A stretch of 64,000 nt of DNA from Halalkalibacter krulwichiae (GTDB lineage Bacteria; Bacillota; Bacilli; Bacillales; Bacillaceae_D). This document shows positions 1 through 8,635 of the stretch, piece by piece. Position 1 is the first letter of the stretch; every line of letters begins with the position of its first letter. Where the stretch lies: positions 1,180,001-1,244,000 of the forward strand of contig NZ_CP020814.1 in NCBI RefSeq assembly GCF_002109385.1, written 5' to 3'. A program made the translations under genes and the position numbers. The notes below the pieces were generated by a model, which searched no databases, had not been told where the DNA came from, and saw nothing but the letters and a program-made list of their open reading frames with translations.

Positions 1-1
1 T

Positions 2-1372
2 GCAATTGGTGATATTTATAATGCTTATATACCGTCTTTAACCCTCGGCTGTGGCTCATACGGCAAGAATTCCATTTCTACAAATGTAGGTGTTGTCCAT
101 TTACTCAATATAAAGAAAGTGGCTAGGAGACGAGTCAATATGCAATGGTTTAAAATTCCTCCAAGAATTTATTTTGAAAAGAACTCTATTCAATACTTAT
201 CGCAGATGTCTGATGTTTCAAACGTTTTTATCGTCACGGATTCTGGTATGTTGGAGCTTGGCTATATAGATAGAATCCTACACTACTTACGTATGCGGCC
301 AACCCCAGTATAATATGAAGTTTTTGCAGGGGTCGAGCCAGACCCTTCAATTGAGACAGTCGAAAAAGGTGCGGCGCTTATGAGAGAATGTCAACCTGAT
401 TGCATCATTGCACTTGGTGGTGGTTCAGCGATGGATGCAGCGAAAGCAATGTGGTTGTTTTACGAACATCCGCATACAAATTTCGCTAGTTTAAAACAGA
501 AGTTTTTAGATATTAGAAAAAGAGTTTGTAAATATCCGAAGCTTGGAACACTAGCGAAGTTCGTTGCGATTCCGACAACTTCAGGAACAGGATCTGAAGT
601 TACTTCATTCTCCGTTATTACAGACAAGAAACAAAATAGTAAATATCCGTTAGCAGACTATGAGTTAACTCCAGATGTAGCAATCATCGATCCGCAGTTT
701 GTTGCTTCTGTGCCACCGCATGTTACAGCAGATACAGGCATGGACGTGTTAACTCACGCTATAGAAGCGTATGTATCAATCATGGCTAATGACTACACAG
801 ATGGGCTAGCAATGAAGGCAATTGATTTAGTATTTAAGTATTTATCAAGAGCATATCGAAATGGGGATGATGAAGAAGCACGTGAAAAAATGCATAATGC
901 ATCAACGATTGCAGGTATGGCGTTCGCCAATGCGTTTCTTGGAATAAATCATAGTTTAGCTCATAAATTAGGCGCTGAATTTAAGATTGCTCATGGGCGT
1001 TCCAATGCAATTTTGCTGCCACATGTCATTCGTTATAATGCTATAAAACCTACGAAATTTGCGGCTTTTCCTAAATACCAACATTTCAAGGCTGATGAAC
1101 GCTACGTAGAAATTGCTAAGATGTTAGGGTTATCAGCTAAAACGACAGAACAAGGAGTAGAGAATCTCGTACAAGCCATTATAAGCCTAGCTAAGGAACT
1201 AAATATTCCAATGAGTATTAGAGATCATCATGTTGATGAACAAGTATTTGAAAGCAAAGTAGACTACTTAGCTGAACGTGCTTTTGAAGATCAATGTACA
1301 ACAGCTAATCCAAAGCTCCCGTTAGTAAAAGAGTTAGCAGAAGTGTATCGGGCAGCATACAAGGGAGTTTAA
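2..1372 (+). pseudogene. adhE: Bifunctional acetaldehyde-CoA/alcohol dehydrogenase AdhE, C-terminal part, in-frame stop
   Basis: AdhE reduces acetyl-CoA through acetaldehyde to ethanol in fermentation. The window opens at the end of its aldehyde dehydrogenase half; the linker RRRVNMQWFKIP leads into the iron-dependent alcohol dehydrogenase half. Visible motifs are GGGSAMDAAK (cofactor binding), TTSGTGSEVT and the metal-ligand region NHSLAHKLG...HGRSNA. One frame runs from base 2 to 1372 except for TAA at 311-313. Homologous sequence (YEVFAGVEPDP) resumes immediately after it in the same frame, so this is a substitution-type nonsense change, not a frameshift. The ATG at 380 has no SD and probably does not rescue translation. 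Family assignment is secure. Whether the stop is real or a sequencing error cannot be told here. Confidence 0.9.
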
Positions 1373-1405
1373 TAGAGCAATAGAGTCTGTCTCAAAAGTC
1401 TGAGA

Positions 1406-1446
1406 GCGTCTCAAAAGGTCAAAACAAAACCTTTTGAGACGCTTTC
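1406..1446 (+). terminator. Rho-independent terminator after adhE
   Basis: A perfect 14-bp stem (1406-1419 with 1429-1442) is followed by a T-rich stretch. Its TCAAAAGG/CCTTTTGA core recurs at about 17.0, 23.6 and 34.8 kb. Confidence 0.85.
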
Positions 1447-1576
1447 TTCTTTAGTTATGAACACTGACGATTCCATAAAAAACAAAAAATTGTTTAAAGA
1501 CCCCTAAAACGAGTAGAACCCTACGTAAAGATTAAGGATCTAATTTTGTGTACATAGAAAATGGGGTGTTATCGGT

Positions 1577-2053
1577 TTGCTAAAAAGGTATTTACTGGCT
1601 ATAGCGGTTATAGGCATGTTTGTAATCGCAGCAGCATGTGAAGCGAATCCGGCTGAAACAAAAACAGTTATTTACGAAAATAAAGAAGCGGGTATTGTAA
1701 TTTATCAATCCAGTAATTGGGAATTAGAAAAAGAAGTTTCAATTGACCCATTGAATGCAGCATTTAAACAAGACCATATGAGGGCCATTGTTTCAATAAT
1801 CCCGAATGCAAAAACAGTTGAGCAAATTAAAGCTGAATTAAATTTAGAAGGCGACTTTGTTCAAATGATTGAGGAGACAGAGGATAGTCTATCTTTTAAA
1901 ATTACTCAAACAGAAGAGACTAGATCTGATATTTTTGTGAAAACAGCAGATCATGAGACGATTATTGTTACATTTTTCACCCCATTAAAAAATTATCAAA
2001 CAAACTCTGAAAAGATAGATGATTTTAAAGATAGCATCGCAAGGATCTACTAG
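1577..2053 (+). CDS. Putative lipoprotein of unknown function
   Basis: A 158-residue protein with a TTG start; the purine-rich GGGGTG about 8 bases upstream acts as SD. Residues 1-21 are a lipoprotein signal with lipobox AAAC, so Cys21 should be lipidated and the protein held on the outer face of the membrane. The mature part is soluble, mixed alpha/beta in character and has no motif I recognise. It lies 12 bases before the DUF5667-like gene and is probably co-transcribed with it, upstream of sigI-rsgI. A role in envelope sensing is only inferred from that position. Confidence 0.75.
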   Translation: MLKRYLLAIAVIGMFVIAAACEANPAETKTVIYENKEAGIVIYQSSNWELEKEVSIDPLNAAFKQDHMRAIVSIIPNAKTVEQIKAELNLEGDFVQMIEETEDSLSFKITQTEETRSDIFVKTADHETIIVTFFTPLKNYQTNSEKIDDFKDSIARIY

Positions 2054-2065
2054 GGAGGACTAATT

Positions 2066-2836
2066 ATGAGAAAAGTGCTTTTATTATTCGCTGCAGGTTT
2101 CATGATGGTGGCAAACTCAGCTCAAGCAGAAGAAGTGTCAATTAAAATGGAAGAACCCATTATTATTAATGAAACAGCAACAGATGAGAATTTCATTGAT
2201 GACGATCTCGTTGATTATGTCAATGCTTTTAAAGAAGTAGCGCTTGATTTAACCGAGAATGAGGCAGATAAAATGTTGTTGCTAACTGAATTTATCTCTC
2301 ACTCGAATGATAAACTTGAAGTTTTGCTTCATTCAGAAAGAGTCGAAGAAGCGGCAATTATACTAAATACCTATAATGAGGATATTGAGAAAGTGAATGA
2401 CTTTCTTGAAGAGTCCGCTTTAATGGAAATAGTAGAGGAAGACATGATCGTTATAACGGAGATAGAGGAAGCGCTGATTGAGAGCACGTCAATGCGTAGC
2501 GTCAATTTAGAGGCGATGCTAGAGGAAGAGAATCTTCCAGCGCCCGCATTAGCAGGTATAAAAAAGGCTTTAGATAATCAAGCAAGAGCTCAAGAAAAGC
2601 GCCAACAATCAAAAGGCTCTTCAGGAGAGAAAGAGAAGAAAGCTAGCGGTAAGAAGATAAACGCTGAGAAAATAAAAGAAGATAAAGGGAAGAAACAAGA
2701 AGTAAATAAAAAGAAAGAGCGACAAAAAGGTAAAGATAAGTCTAATAGAAATGAAAAAAAAGAGAATAGAAATAGTCAGAAGGGCAAAGAAAGAGCTGAA
2801 AAGGCAAAGGAAAGAGCAGGAAAAAAAGGGGATTAA
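2066..2836 (+). CDS. Secreted DUF5667-like protein with lysine-rich tail
   Basis: A 256-residue exported protein with SD GGAGG and an ATG start. Residues 1-21 form a Sec signal peptide ending in ANSAQA. Residues about 30-170 are acidic and helical and resemble the DUF5667 family of secreted proteins; this assignment is from memory of the family pattern. From about residue 172 to the end the sequence is low-complexity, rich in Lys, Glu, Gln, Arg and Asn, and strongly basic. RsgI, encoded two genes downstream, ends in a very similar tail, suggesting that both bind the same anionic wall material or each other. No catalytic motif is visible. Confidence 0.7.
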   Translation: MRKVLLLFAAGFMMVANSAQAEEVSIKMEEPIIINETATDENFIDDDLVDYVNAFKEVALDLTENEADKMLLLTEFISHSNDKLEVLLHSERVEEAAIILNTYNEDIEKVNDFLEESALMEIVEEDMIVITEIEEALIESTSMRSVNLEAMLEEENLPAPALAGIKKALDNQARAQEKRQQSKGSSGEKEKKASGKKINAEKIKEDKGKKQEVNKKKERQKGKDKSNRNEKKENRNSQKGKERAEKAKERAGKKGD

Positions 2837-2881
2837 AAAGAAAGAAAAAAACACATCCACCTACTAAAAAGAAGAATTAGA

Positions 2882-2905
2882 TGCTAGGTAATAGCTTACC
2901 TAGCA
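2882..2905. promoter_or_regulatory. Perfect inverted repeat upstream of sigI
   Basis: Two 10-bp arms, TGCTAGGTAA and TTACCTAGCA, flank a 4-base loop. No T-run follows, so it is a poor terminator. It may be an operator or a 5' mRNA hairpin of sigI. Its CTAGGTAA/TTACCTAG halves are the same octamers found in the marR operators near 51.2 and 51.7 kb. Confidence 0.45.
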
Positions 2906-2984
2906 GTTGTTACCTATTCTCTAGAGCTTTTAAACATGCTATCTTAGAAGGACCAATAGAAAGGTCACTAAGTAGGTGTCAGTA

Positions 2985-3695
2985 ATGAAATCGGATGAAT
3001 TACAAATTATTTTGCAGCAAATAAGAGACGGTGATGAATTAGCGCGTGAGCGAATGATTCGCCATTATAAACCATATATCATAAATGTCGCAGGGAAAGT
3101 TTCTAAAAAATTTGTCTCGTGGAATGACGAAGAATCAAGTATTGCACTATTGGCCTTTAATAAGGCCCTTGATCATTTTGAAGAAGAAGCGGGAAGAACT
3201 TTTTTAAACTATGTTTATCTGTTAATTCATCGTGATCTCATTGATTATTATCGTAAGGAGAATAAAGAAACCCATTTTTCTTATCAATCGACTTCTGAAG
3301 ATGAAAAATCTATTGATCATGAGAGTGATCTTGCGATTGCACAATACGAAAAGGAAATTCAAGCACATGAACTTATTGAAGAAATATTAGAGCTTGATTT
3401 GACATTGCAACAATATAAAATTGCATTTGAAGAATTAGAAAAACATTCACCAAAACATCGGGATACAAGAGAAGACTTGTTTGACATTGCCCATACAATT
3501 GCAGAGGATGATGAATGTACAGATTTATTAATTAGTAAAAAGAAGTTACCAAGCTCATTAATCGTTAAAAAGTATGGTTGGAAGAAGAAGACATTAGAGA
3601 GGCATCGTAAATACTTAATTACACTAATTGTAATAGCGCTGAATCCACAATGGGAACAACTTTCACAGTACGTAAGAAAGAAGGGGACAGAATGA
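2985..3695 (+). CDS. sigI: RNA polymerase sigma factor SigI
   Basis: SigI is an alternative sigma factor of the sigma-70 class, linked in Bacillus to heat and cell-wall stress. The N-terminal half carries the region-2-like segment (RDGDELARERMIRHYKPYI, then SIALLAFNKALDHFEE and a DLIDYYRKE stretch). The C-terminal half, about residues 180-225, carries the helix-turn-helix part ending in KKTLERHRKY. I take ATG 2985 as start because AGGTG at 2974-2978 gives a 6-base spacing; a GTG at 2976 would overlap that SD. Its stop overlaps the rsgI start by 4 bases (ATGA), the usual translational coupling of a sigma factor and its anti-sigma factor. Confidence 0.93.
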   Translation: MKSDELQIILQQIRDGDELARERMIRHYKPYIINVAGKVSKKFVSWNDEESSIALLAFNKALDHFEEEAGRTFLNYVYLLIHRDLIDYYRKENKETHFSYQSTSEDEKSIDHESDLAIAQYEKEIQAHELIEEILELDLTLQQYKIAFEELEKHSPKHRDTREDLFDIAHTIAEDDECTDLLISKKKLPSSLIVKKYGWKKKTLERHRKYLITLIVIALNPQWEQLSQYVRKKGTE

Positions 3696-4819
3696 AGAGG
3701 CAAAGCATAACTGGTACCGTTGTTAAAGTAACGGAACAGCAAATTGTATTGCTTACACAAGTTGGGACTTTTCAAAACGTTCCTTTAGAAAGGGTAGAAG
3801 AAATACCTTTAATTGGACAGGAATATACGTATATTGAAAAGAAAAAGAATGTACAGTCGTTTATGAAATATGGAGCACTGGCTGCTGTTTTCGTATTATT
3901 CGTCTTCTCTTCTTTCTTGTTGCCATTTAATAGTCAGGCTGAAGAAGCTTTCATTTTCACCATTGATATTAATCCTAGTATTGAGATTGCAACAGATGAC
4001 GAGTATCAGGTTATTCGAACAGATGGATTAAATGAGGAAGGGAAGGAACTATTGGCTTTAATTGAAAGAGAAGGCCCTCTCGTTGAAGTGTTAGAACAAA
4101 TTATTAGCGAAACGGTGACAGCAGGATATATCGTAATGGAAGAACCTATCATTGCAACTTCAGTTGTTGCTCTTGAGGAAAATACAGAATCAGTCATTCC
4201 GGAATTATCAGAAGTTATTCAAGATTCCCTTGAAGATTTTCAAATAGATTCAGAAGTAATTGTAACAAATGATGAGGTTGATTTATATGAAGAAGCAAAG
4301 CAGAACAATCTCTCTGTTAATTACCTAAAAGAATATAAAGTACTTGAAGCAAGCGGAATAGTAAAGAAAAAAGAAGACATCAGTGGTAAGTCTCTTGCAG
4401 AATTGAAGCAAATGAGAAACCAAGCTCGTAAAGAAGAGAAAGTAGAATCAAATAAACCAAAGAATATGGAAAAGCCGGTAAATGAGCGTGGTCAGTCAGA
4501 AAAGAAACGTCAAAATGAAAAAGGAAACCGGGAAGCAGCAAAAGAAAATCGTGAAAACGCTAAGAAGCAAAAGAAAACCCAAAGTGATCAGGCTAATAAA
4601 GGAAATCAACAACAAGGAAAAAAAGAAAACAATCATAAAGGAAATGAAAAAAAGGAAAATCGTAATCAAAAAAGAAATCAAGAGCAAAAAGGGAATCAAG
4701 AGCAAAAAGGTGCTCCGAAACAAAAGGAAGGACCAAGAAATAACAATGCCAATAATGGGAACAACCATAACAAGAACAAAGGACCGAACCACTCAAATGA
4801 GCGTGGGGGTCGGAATTAA
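3692..4819 (+). CDS. rsgI: Anti-sigma-I factor RsgI
   Basis: A 375-residue single-pass membrane protein that holds SigI inactive. ATG 3692 follows SD AAGGGG and overlaps the sigI stop. Residues 1-55 are the cytoplasmic RsgI N-terminal domain that binds SigI. Residues about 60-82 are the membrane segment. The extracytoplasmic domain begins near residue 85 and contains DINPS; Asn94-Pro95 matches the site where family members are reported to cleave themselves. From about residue 230 the protein is disordered, with Lys/Asn/Gln/Glu-rich repeats such as NQEQKG in tandem. The tail differs from the carbohydrate-binding tails of clostridial RsgI proteins and resembles that of the secreted protein at 2066-2836. 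Confidence 0.92.
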   Translation: MKRQSITGTVVKVTEQQIVLLTQVGTFQNVPLERVEEIPLIGQEYTYIEKKKNVQSFMKYGALAAVFVLFVFSSFLLPFNSQAEEAFIFTIDINPSIEIATDDEYQVIRTDGLNEEGKELLALIEREGPLVEVLEQIISETVTAGYIVMEEPIIATSVVALEENTESVIPELSEVIQDSLEDFQIDSEVIVTNDEVDLYEEAKQNNLSVNYLKEYKVLEASGIVKKKEDISGKSLAELKQMRNQARKEEKVESNKPKNMEKPVNERGQSEKKRQNEKGNREAAKENRENAKKQKKTQSDQANKGNQQQGKKENNHKGNEKKENRNQKRNQEQKGNQEQKGAPKQKEGPRNNNANNGNNHNKNKGPNHSNERGGRN

Positions 4820-4827
4820 TAAGAAAG

Positions 4828-4855
4828 AGCTAAATCATTATGATTTAGCTTTTTT
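4828..4855 (+). terminator. Terminator of the sigI-rsgI operon
   Basis: Perfect 10-bp stem AGCTAAATCA/TGATTTAGCT with a 3-base loop, followed by TTTTT. Confidence 0.92.
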
Positions 4856-4984
4856 GATTTTCAGATAAGCAAATGTCTTTGTTGTACAGTAAATATAATT
4901 TGAAAAGAGGACTGAATCTAGCATTTTTCTGATATAATAAGTTTTGTTTGTTTTGTGAAAAAATAGAAAAAGGGGAAAGTGCTA

Positions 4985-6997
4985 ATGTTTCAAAAAATAC
5001 AACATAAAGTGATGGCATTAATTGCAATTGTGTTAGTAACGGCAATTACAACAGTTTCATCCGTTACTTACTTTCAAACGAAAGATGTAATTGATCAAAG
5101 TACACGGATCGAAGCGAATAATGCTGTTAATGAGATTACAAGATATACGAATCAATATTTAAGTCAAATTGCTAATCAAGTAAATTTATATAGTACAGAT
5201 GCTCGAGTTATCGATTACCTTAATGAATTACATAATGAAGATTCTAATCTTATTACTCAGCTTGAGCAATCAATTGCAACTAGTTTTATCGATTATACTA
5301 AGTTAATGGGTAGCGTTGAGCTTATTTATATCGGCAGTGAGACGAAAACCATGAATGTGACGCCTTTAATTCCTTTACCGGAAGATTTTGATCCAACCGG
5401 GAGACCTTGGTATATTGAAGCCCAAAATAATCCTGGTGAAGTCATTTGGACCGATCCATATGAAACAGAAGGAGAAGAGGGAGGTTTTGTTGTAACGGCA
5501 GCAAAGGCTGTTTTTGAGCCGCGGACAGACCAGCTTTTAGGTGTAGTAGGAATAGATCTTTCTTTAAATGATCTAGCAACAATTATTCATCAAGTTCAAG
5601 TGAATCATGATGGGTATACATCCCTATTCGACGCAAGTGGTACGGCATTAGTACATCCATCACGTCAAGGGGAGAATCTTTCAGAAGATAAAGCGATTGA
5701 AATGATGTTGAGTCAAGCTGATGGAAACATTGATGATCAAATTGATGGACAACAGCGTCTTATTTATTTTAGCACGGTTCAAGAAACAGGATGGAAAGTC
5801 AACGCTATTTATAATTATCATGATATGCTTAAAGAATTGTATGACATTAGAACAAAAGTCATTATTATATCGGTCGTAATGTTAGTGTTATCATTAGTGA
5901 TCGCCTACTTTGTTTCTCGTAATATCACAAAGCCGATTAAAAATTTGAAAGAGCATGTAAGTCAAATCTCTCAAGGAGATTTGACGGTTAAAGCTGTTTC
6001 ATCTTCAAAGGATGAAATCGGACAACTTACAATGGATTTTAATGAGATGGTTGACCAGATGAAACAGTTGATTGAATCTGCTCAACATTCAGCAAATGAA
6101 GTCAACATGTCTGCCGAAAGTTTAAGCGCACTGTCTGAAGAATCGACCGCCTCTAGTGAAGAGGTAGCTGCAGCAGTAACAGAAATCGCAAATGGAGCAA
6201 GCAATCAGGTTGAAGATGTTGAAGATACGAAGAAACGAACATTTGTGTTATCAGGGCAAATAGAAAAAGTGGCAACTGAAACACATCATATGCAAAAGAT
6301 TGCTGTAAGTACAAAGAATATTAGCAAAGATGGTACGATGAAAGTTGATACTTTACTTATAAAAACAAATGAAGCGAATGAAGTCTTCGCTACCGTTGAT
6401 CGTGTAATTAAAGATCTTTCTGGGAAAATTTCAGAAATTGACCAGGTGATTGATACCATAAATGGAATTTCGGAACAAACGAATTTATTGGCTTTAAATG
6501 CAAGTATAGAAGCTGCTAGAGCAGGGGAGCATGGAAGAGGTTTTTCTGTTGTTGCATCAGAAGTTCGGAAGTTAGCAGAACAATCCAGAAAAGCAACAGA
6601 AGGTGTACGTAAGACGATTAATGGTATTGTGTCACAGTCTGAGAAAGTTTTAACTGAACTTACTACAACGAAAGATATTTTTCAGCAACAGACAGAAGCT
6701 GTAGATGAGACTCAGTCATCTTTTAAGCAAATCGTCATTTCAGTTGAAGAGATTGTTACTTCATTAGCGCTAATACGTACAGAAGCTGAACAAATGTCAG
6801 ACCAAAAGAACTTAGTTGTAGATAGTATTCAAAATATTGCTGCTGTAGCGGAACAAGCTTCGGCTTCAGCGCAAGAAGTAGCGGCAGCTGGGGATCAGCA
6901 AATTGATGCATTAAGCCAAGTGGCAGTATCAGCTGAGCAATTAAATCACTCTAGTTTACAATTATTAGAGTTAATTAAGAAGTTTAAAGTGAAGTAA
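4985..6997 (+). CDS. Methyl-accepting chemotaxis protein with Cache sensor
   Basis: A 670-residue transmembrane chemoreceptor. The start is ATG 4985, 9 bases after AGGGG; a GTG at 4979 would be too close. Domain order: membrane helix at about 8-30, extracellular dCache-type sensor at about 35-285 (contains GRPWY and the [12 protein letters not shown] strand), second membrane helix at about 290-312, HAMP linker, then a coiled-coil signalling domain. The CheA/CheW-binding hairpin tip, [20 protein letters not shown], lies near residues 493-512. Glu/Gln-rich flanks hold likely methylation sites. The ligand cannot be read from sequence, though the family often binds amino acids or other small organic molecules. 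It is monocistronic. Confidence 0.95.
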   Translation: MFQKIQHKVMALIAIVLVTAITTVSSVTYFQTKDVIDQSTRIEANNAVNEITRYTNQYLSQIANQVNLYSTDARVIDYLNELHNEDSNLITQLEQSIATSFIDYTKLMGSVELIYIGSETKTMNVTPLIPLPEDFDPTGRPWYIEAQNNPGEVIWTDPYETEGEEGGFVVTAAKAVFEPRTDQLLGVVGIDLSLNDLATIIHQVQVNHDGYTSLFDASGTALVHPSRQGENLSEDKAIEMMLSQADGNIDDQIDGQQRLIYFSTVQETGWKVNAIYNYHDMLKELYDIRTKVIIISVVMLVLSLVIAYFVSRNITKPIKNLKEHVSQISQGDLTVKAVSSSKDEIGQLTMDFNEMVDQMKQLIESAQHSANEVNMSAESLSALSEESTASSEEVAAAVTEIANGASNQVEDVEDTKKRTFVLSGQIEKVATETHHMQKIAVSTKNISKDGTMKVDTLLIKTNEANEVFATVDRVIKDLSGKISEIDQVIDTINGISEQTNLLALNASIEAARAGEHGRGFSVVASEVRKLAEQSRKATEGVRKTINGIVSQSEKVLTELTTTKDIFQQQTEAVDETQSSFKQIVISVEEIVTSLALIRTEAEQMSDQKNLVVDSIQNIAAVAEQASASAQEVAAAGDQQIDALSQVAVSAEQLNHSSLQLLELIKKFKVK

Positions 6998-7003
6998 TGT
7001 GAA

Positions 7004-7057
7004 AAGGTTGTCCTAGTAAAGTCAGTGATTTGACTTATTGGACAACCTTATTTTTTT
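7004..7057 (+). terminator. Terminator after the chemoreceptor gene
   Basis: The 10-bp stem AAGGTTGTCC/GGACAACCTT (7004-7013 with 7040-7049) with a smaller inner hairpin is followed by a run of T. Confidence 0.9.
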
Positions 7058-7160
7058 AAGCAAGTTTAAACTTCCATTGACAATTAGTCATGCAAACTTA
7101 TTATGTAAATAAAAATAAAAGTTAATGAAAACATGGTTTATCTGGTGTAAGTAGGGGGTA

Positions 7161-7185
7161 ATGCATCTATGTATGATAGATGCAT
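7161..7185. promoter_or_regulatory. Inverted repeat abutting the SD of a small gene
   Basis: Perfect 10-bp arms ATGCATCTAT/ATAGATGCAT with a 5-base loop end exactly where the SD GGAGGG (7186-7191) begins. It could be an operator, or an mRNA hairpin affecting ribosome access to the small gene at 7198. Confidence 0.5.
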
Positions 7186-7197
7186 GGAGGGTAAGTG

Positions 7198-7317
7198 ATG
7201 AAAAGATTTATAACTGCAAATGTTGTAATAACGATTCTTTTTTTAGGTTTCTTTTATTTATCAGAAAAAATAAAAGTCAAATCAAATGAAGGAATAGTAT
7301 TAGAAGAGTTTTTATGA
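7198..7317 (+). CDS. Small membrane peptide, 39 residues
   Basis: A short reading frame with excellent SD GGAGGG six bases before ATG. Residues about 4-22 are a continuous hydrophobic helix; residues 23-39 are charged (SEKIKVKSNEG...), giving one membrane anchor with a short soluble tail. No family is recognised. The ideal ribosome site and the inverted repeat directly upstream argue that it is translated. Confidence 0.55.
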   Translation: MKRFITANVVITILFLGFFYLSEKIKVKSNEGIVLEEFL

Positions 7318-7373
7318 TGGCACATGATAAAATTCATGGTAGGAAGCATAGTAGACGATAAGTAGTGTTTCCG

Positions 7374-7799
7374 TTAGTGAAGCAGTTGATCAAGTCGTTC
7401 AATATGTTCTGTATCTTTGTTTAAAATATCTTGAACTAAATCTAAACTCTCCTTATCTAAATCACCTTCAAGTATTTGTTTAGATTTGTCAATTCCACGT
7501 TGTTCACCGACTTTGGCATCTTTTATAATAGCGATTGGATCATAGGTTGTCCCTTTTAGTTTAATAAAGATTTCAGCAATGTTACCTCGTAAGCCTACAT
7601 CGTCTACAGGAACTCCACCAAGGTTTTGAATTCTCTCAGCAACTAACATAGCATGTTGTTTATGTTCTTGTTGAAGCTGTTGGAGGGTTTGTTTCATCAT
7701 CGCATTATCAATATGTTCAATGTAATTTTCATAGGCATGAATGGCCATGAAATTACCTTCAAGAAATTGATTTAGTTCTTTAATAGTCTTCGTATTCAT
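7374..7799 (-). CDS. Ferritin-like DUF2383/PA2169-family protein
   Basis: A 141-residue all-helical protein with SD AAGGAGA and ATG start. The N-terminal segment with FLEGNFMAIHAYENYI and the later QQEHKQHAMLVAERI helix match the four-helix-bundle PA2169/DUF2383 family, which carries Glu and His residues typical of ferritin-like metal sites. Function is not established; stress or spore-related expression is common in Bacillus relatives but cannot be shown here. It stands alone between a small plus-strand gene and an oxidoreductase gene. Confidence 0.8.
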   Translation of the reverse strand: MNTKTIKELNQFLEGNFMAIHAYENYIEHIDNAMMKQTLQQLQQEHKQHAMLVAERIQNLGGVPVDDVGLRGNIAEIFIKLKGTTYDPIAIIKDAKVGEQRGIDKSKQILEGDLDKESLDLVQDILNKDTEHIERLDQLLH

Positions 7800-7878
7800 T
7801 GTCTATCTCCTTCGTTTTTCTTATAGGATTTGAACGATTAGGAGAAATATACATAATAGAGAGTTAAACACCCACAGT

Positions 7879-8547
7879 TCAACGTTTAGCCCGCTCCTCG
7901 ATTTTGTGAGAAGGGATGACAAATATCCCTTTTTGAGGGTTATTTGCGGTTTTACACATGGCTAAAGCAACGGTCTCTCCTGCAATGGCTTTGTATTTTT
8001 TGAGTGATCCGATAAAGAGAAAGGGGAGAAGGGAATACATCATTGCACCTGCCTTTTCCCCTAGTCGAAATTCAGTTCTAGAACCAAGAAGAAGAGAAGG
8101 GCGGAAAATAGAAACGGTTTGAAACCCAATTCTAGTCACTTTTTCTTCTAATTCACCTTTTATTTTAGAGTAGAAGATCTTCGATTGAGCGTTTGCGTTT
8201 AAAGCGCTGACTAATAAAAAATGGTTGGCACCTAATTGCTTTGTCCATTTTGCTACTTTTAAAGGATAATCGACATCAATTTTTCGCATGGTTTCCTTTG
8301 TTCTCGCCTTTTTAATCGTTGTTCCTAAACAACTGAACACATCATCAATTGGTATGTTTATTGTTCTGAAGTGATCTTCTAAACGATCAAAGTCAAGAAC
8401 ATGTTCTTCTAGTTTCGGGTGAGTTGTCTGTATAGATTTACGGGTAAAGACAATGATCTTCTTATAGGTAGGTTCGGCAAGCAGAATTTGAAGCAAGTGA
8501 CTTCCAATTAGACCTGTTGCACCAATTAGTAATGCTGTTTTATCCAT
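7879..8547 (-). CDS. NAD(P)-binding oxidoreductase, YraR/HTATIP2-like
   Basis: A 222-residue short-chain-type Rossmann protein. The start is the ATG of MDKTALLIG, 5 bases after AGGAGG; an upstream in-frame ATG lacks an SD. The dinucleotide motif GATGLIGSHLL sits at about residues 8-18. The conserved stretches DDVFSCLGTT and FYSKIKGELEE (the YxxxK pair) place it in the atypical reductase group that includes YraR and HTATIP2. The substrate is unknown. It follows the truncated nfo gene on the same strand but has its own SD. Confidence 0.82.
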   Translation of the reverse strand: MDKTALLIGATGLIGSHLLQILLAEPTYKKIIVFTRKSIQTTHPKLEEHVLDFDRLEDHFRTINIPIDDVFSCLGTTIKKARTKETMRKIDVDYPLKVAKWTKQLGANHFLLVSALNANAQSKIFYSKIKGELEEKVTRIGFQTVSIFRPSLLLGSRTEFRLGEKAGAMMYSLLPFLFIGSLKKYKAIAGETVALAMCKTANNPQKGIFVIPSHKIEERAKR

Positions 8548-8635
8548 AATATCCTCCTTATCAAAACGGTTATCCAATGAATAAATTTTACTATAGGGAG
8601 GAGAAAGGTGTTAAGAAAAATGATTTATAACAATG

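Noticed and set aside
2621..2860. Phe/Leu/Ser-rich reading frame opposite the lysine-rich tail of the secreted protein
   Set aside because: It has no SD and its composition is simply the complement of AAA/GAA-rich codons; same for the frames opposite rsgI at 4496-4796.
4482..4868. Lysine-rich plus-strand frame overlapping the end of rsgI
   Set aside because: Shifted reading of the low-complexity RsgI tail, with no start signal.
4928..4938. SigD-type promoter for the chemoreceptor gene
   Set aside because: TCTGATAT fits part of the SigD -10, but there is no TAAA at the right distance, and no SigA -35 either; left unassigned.
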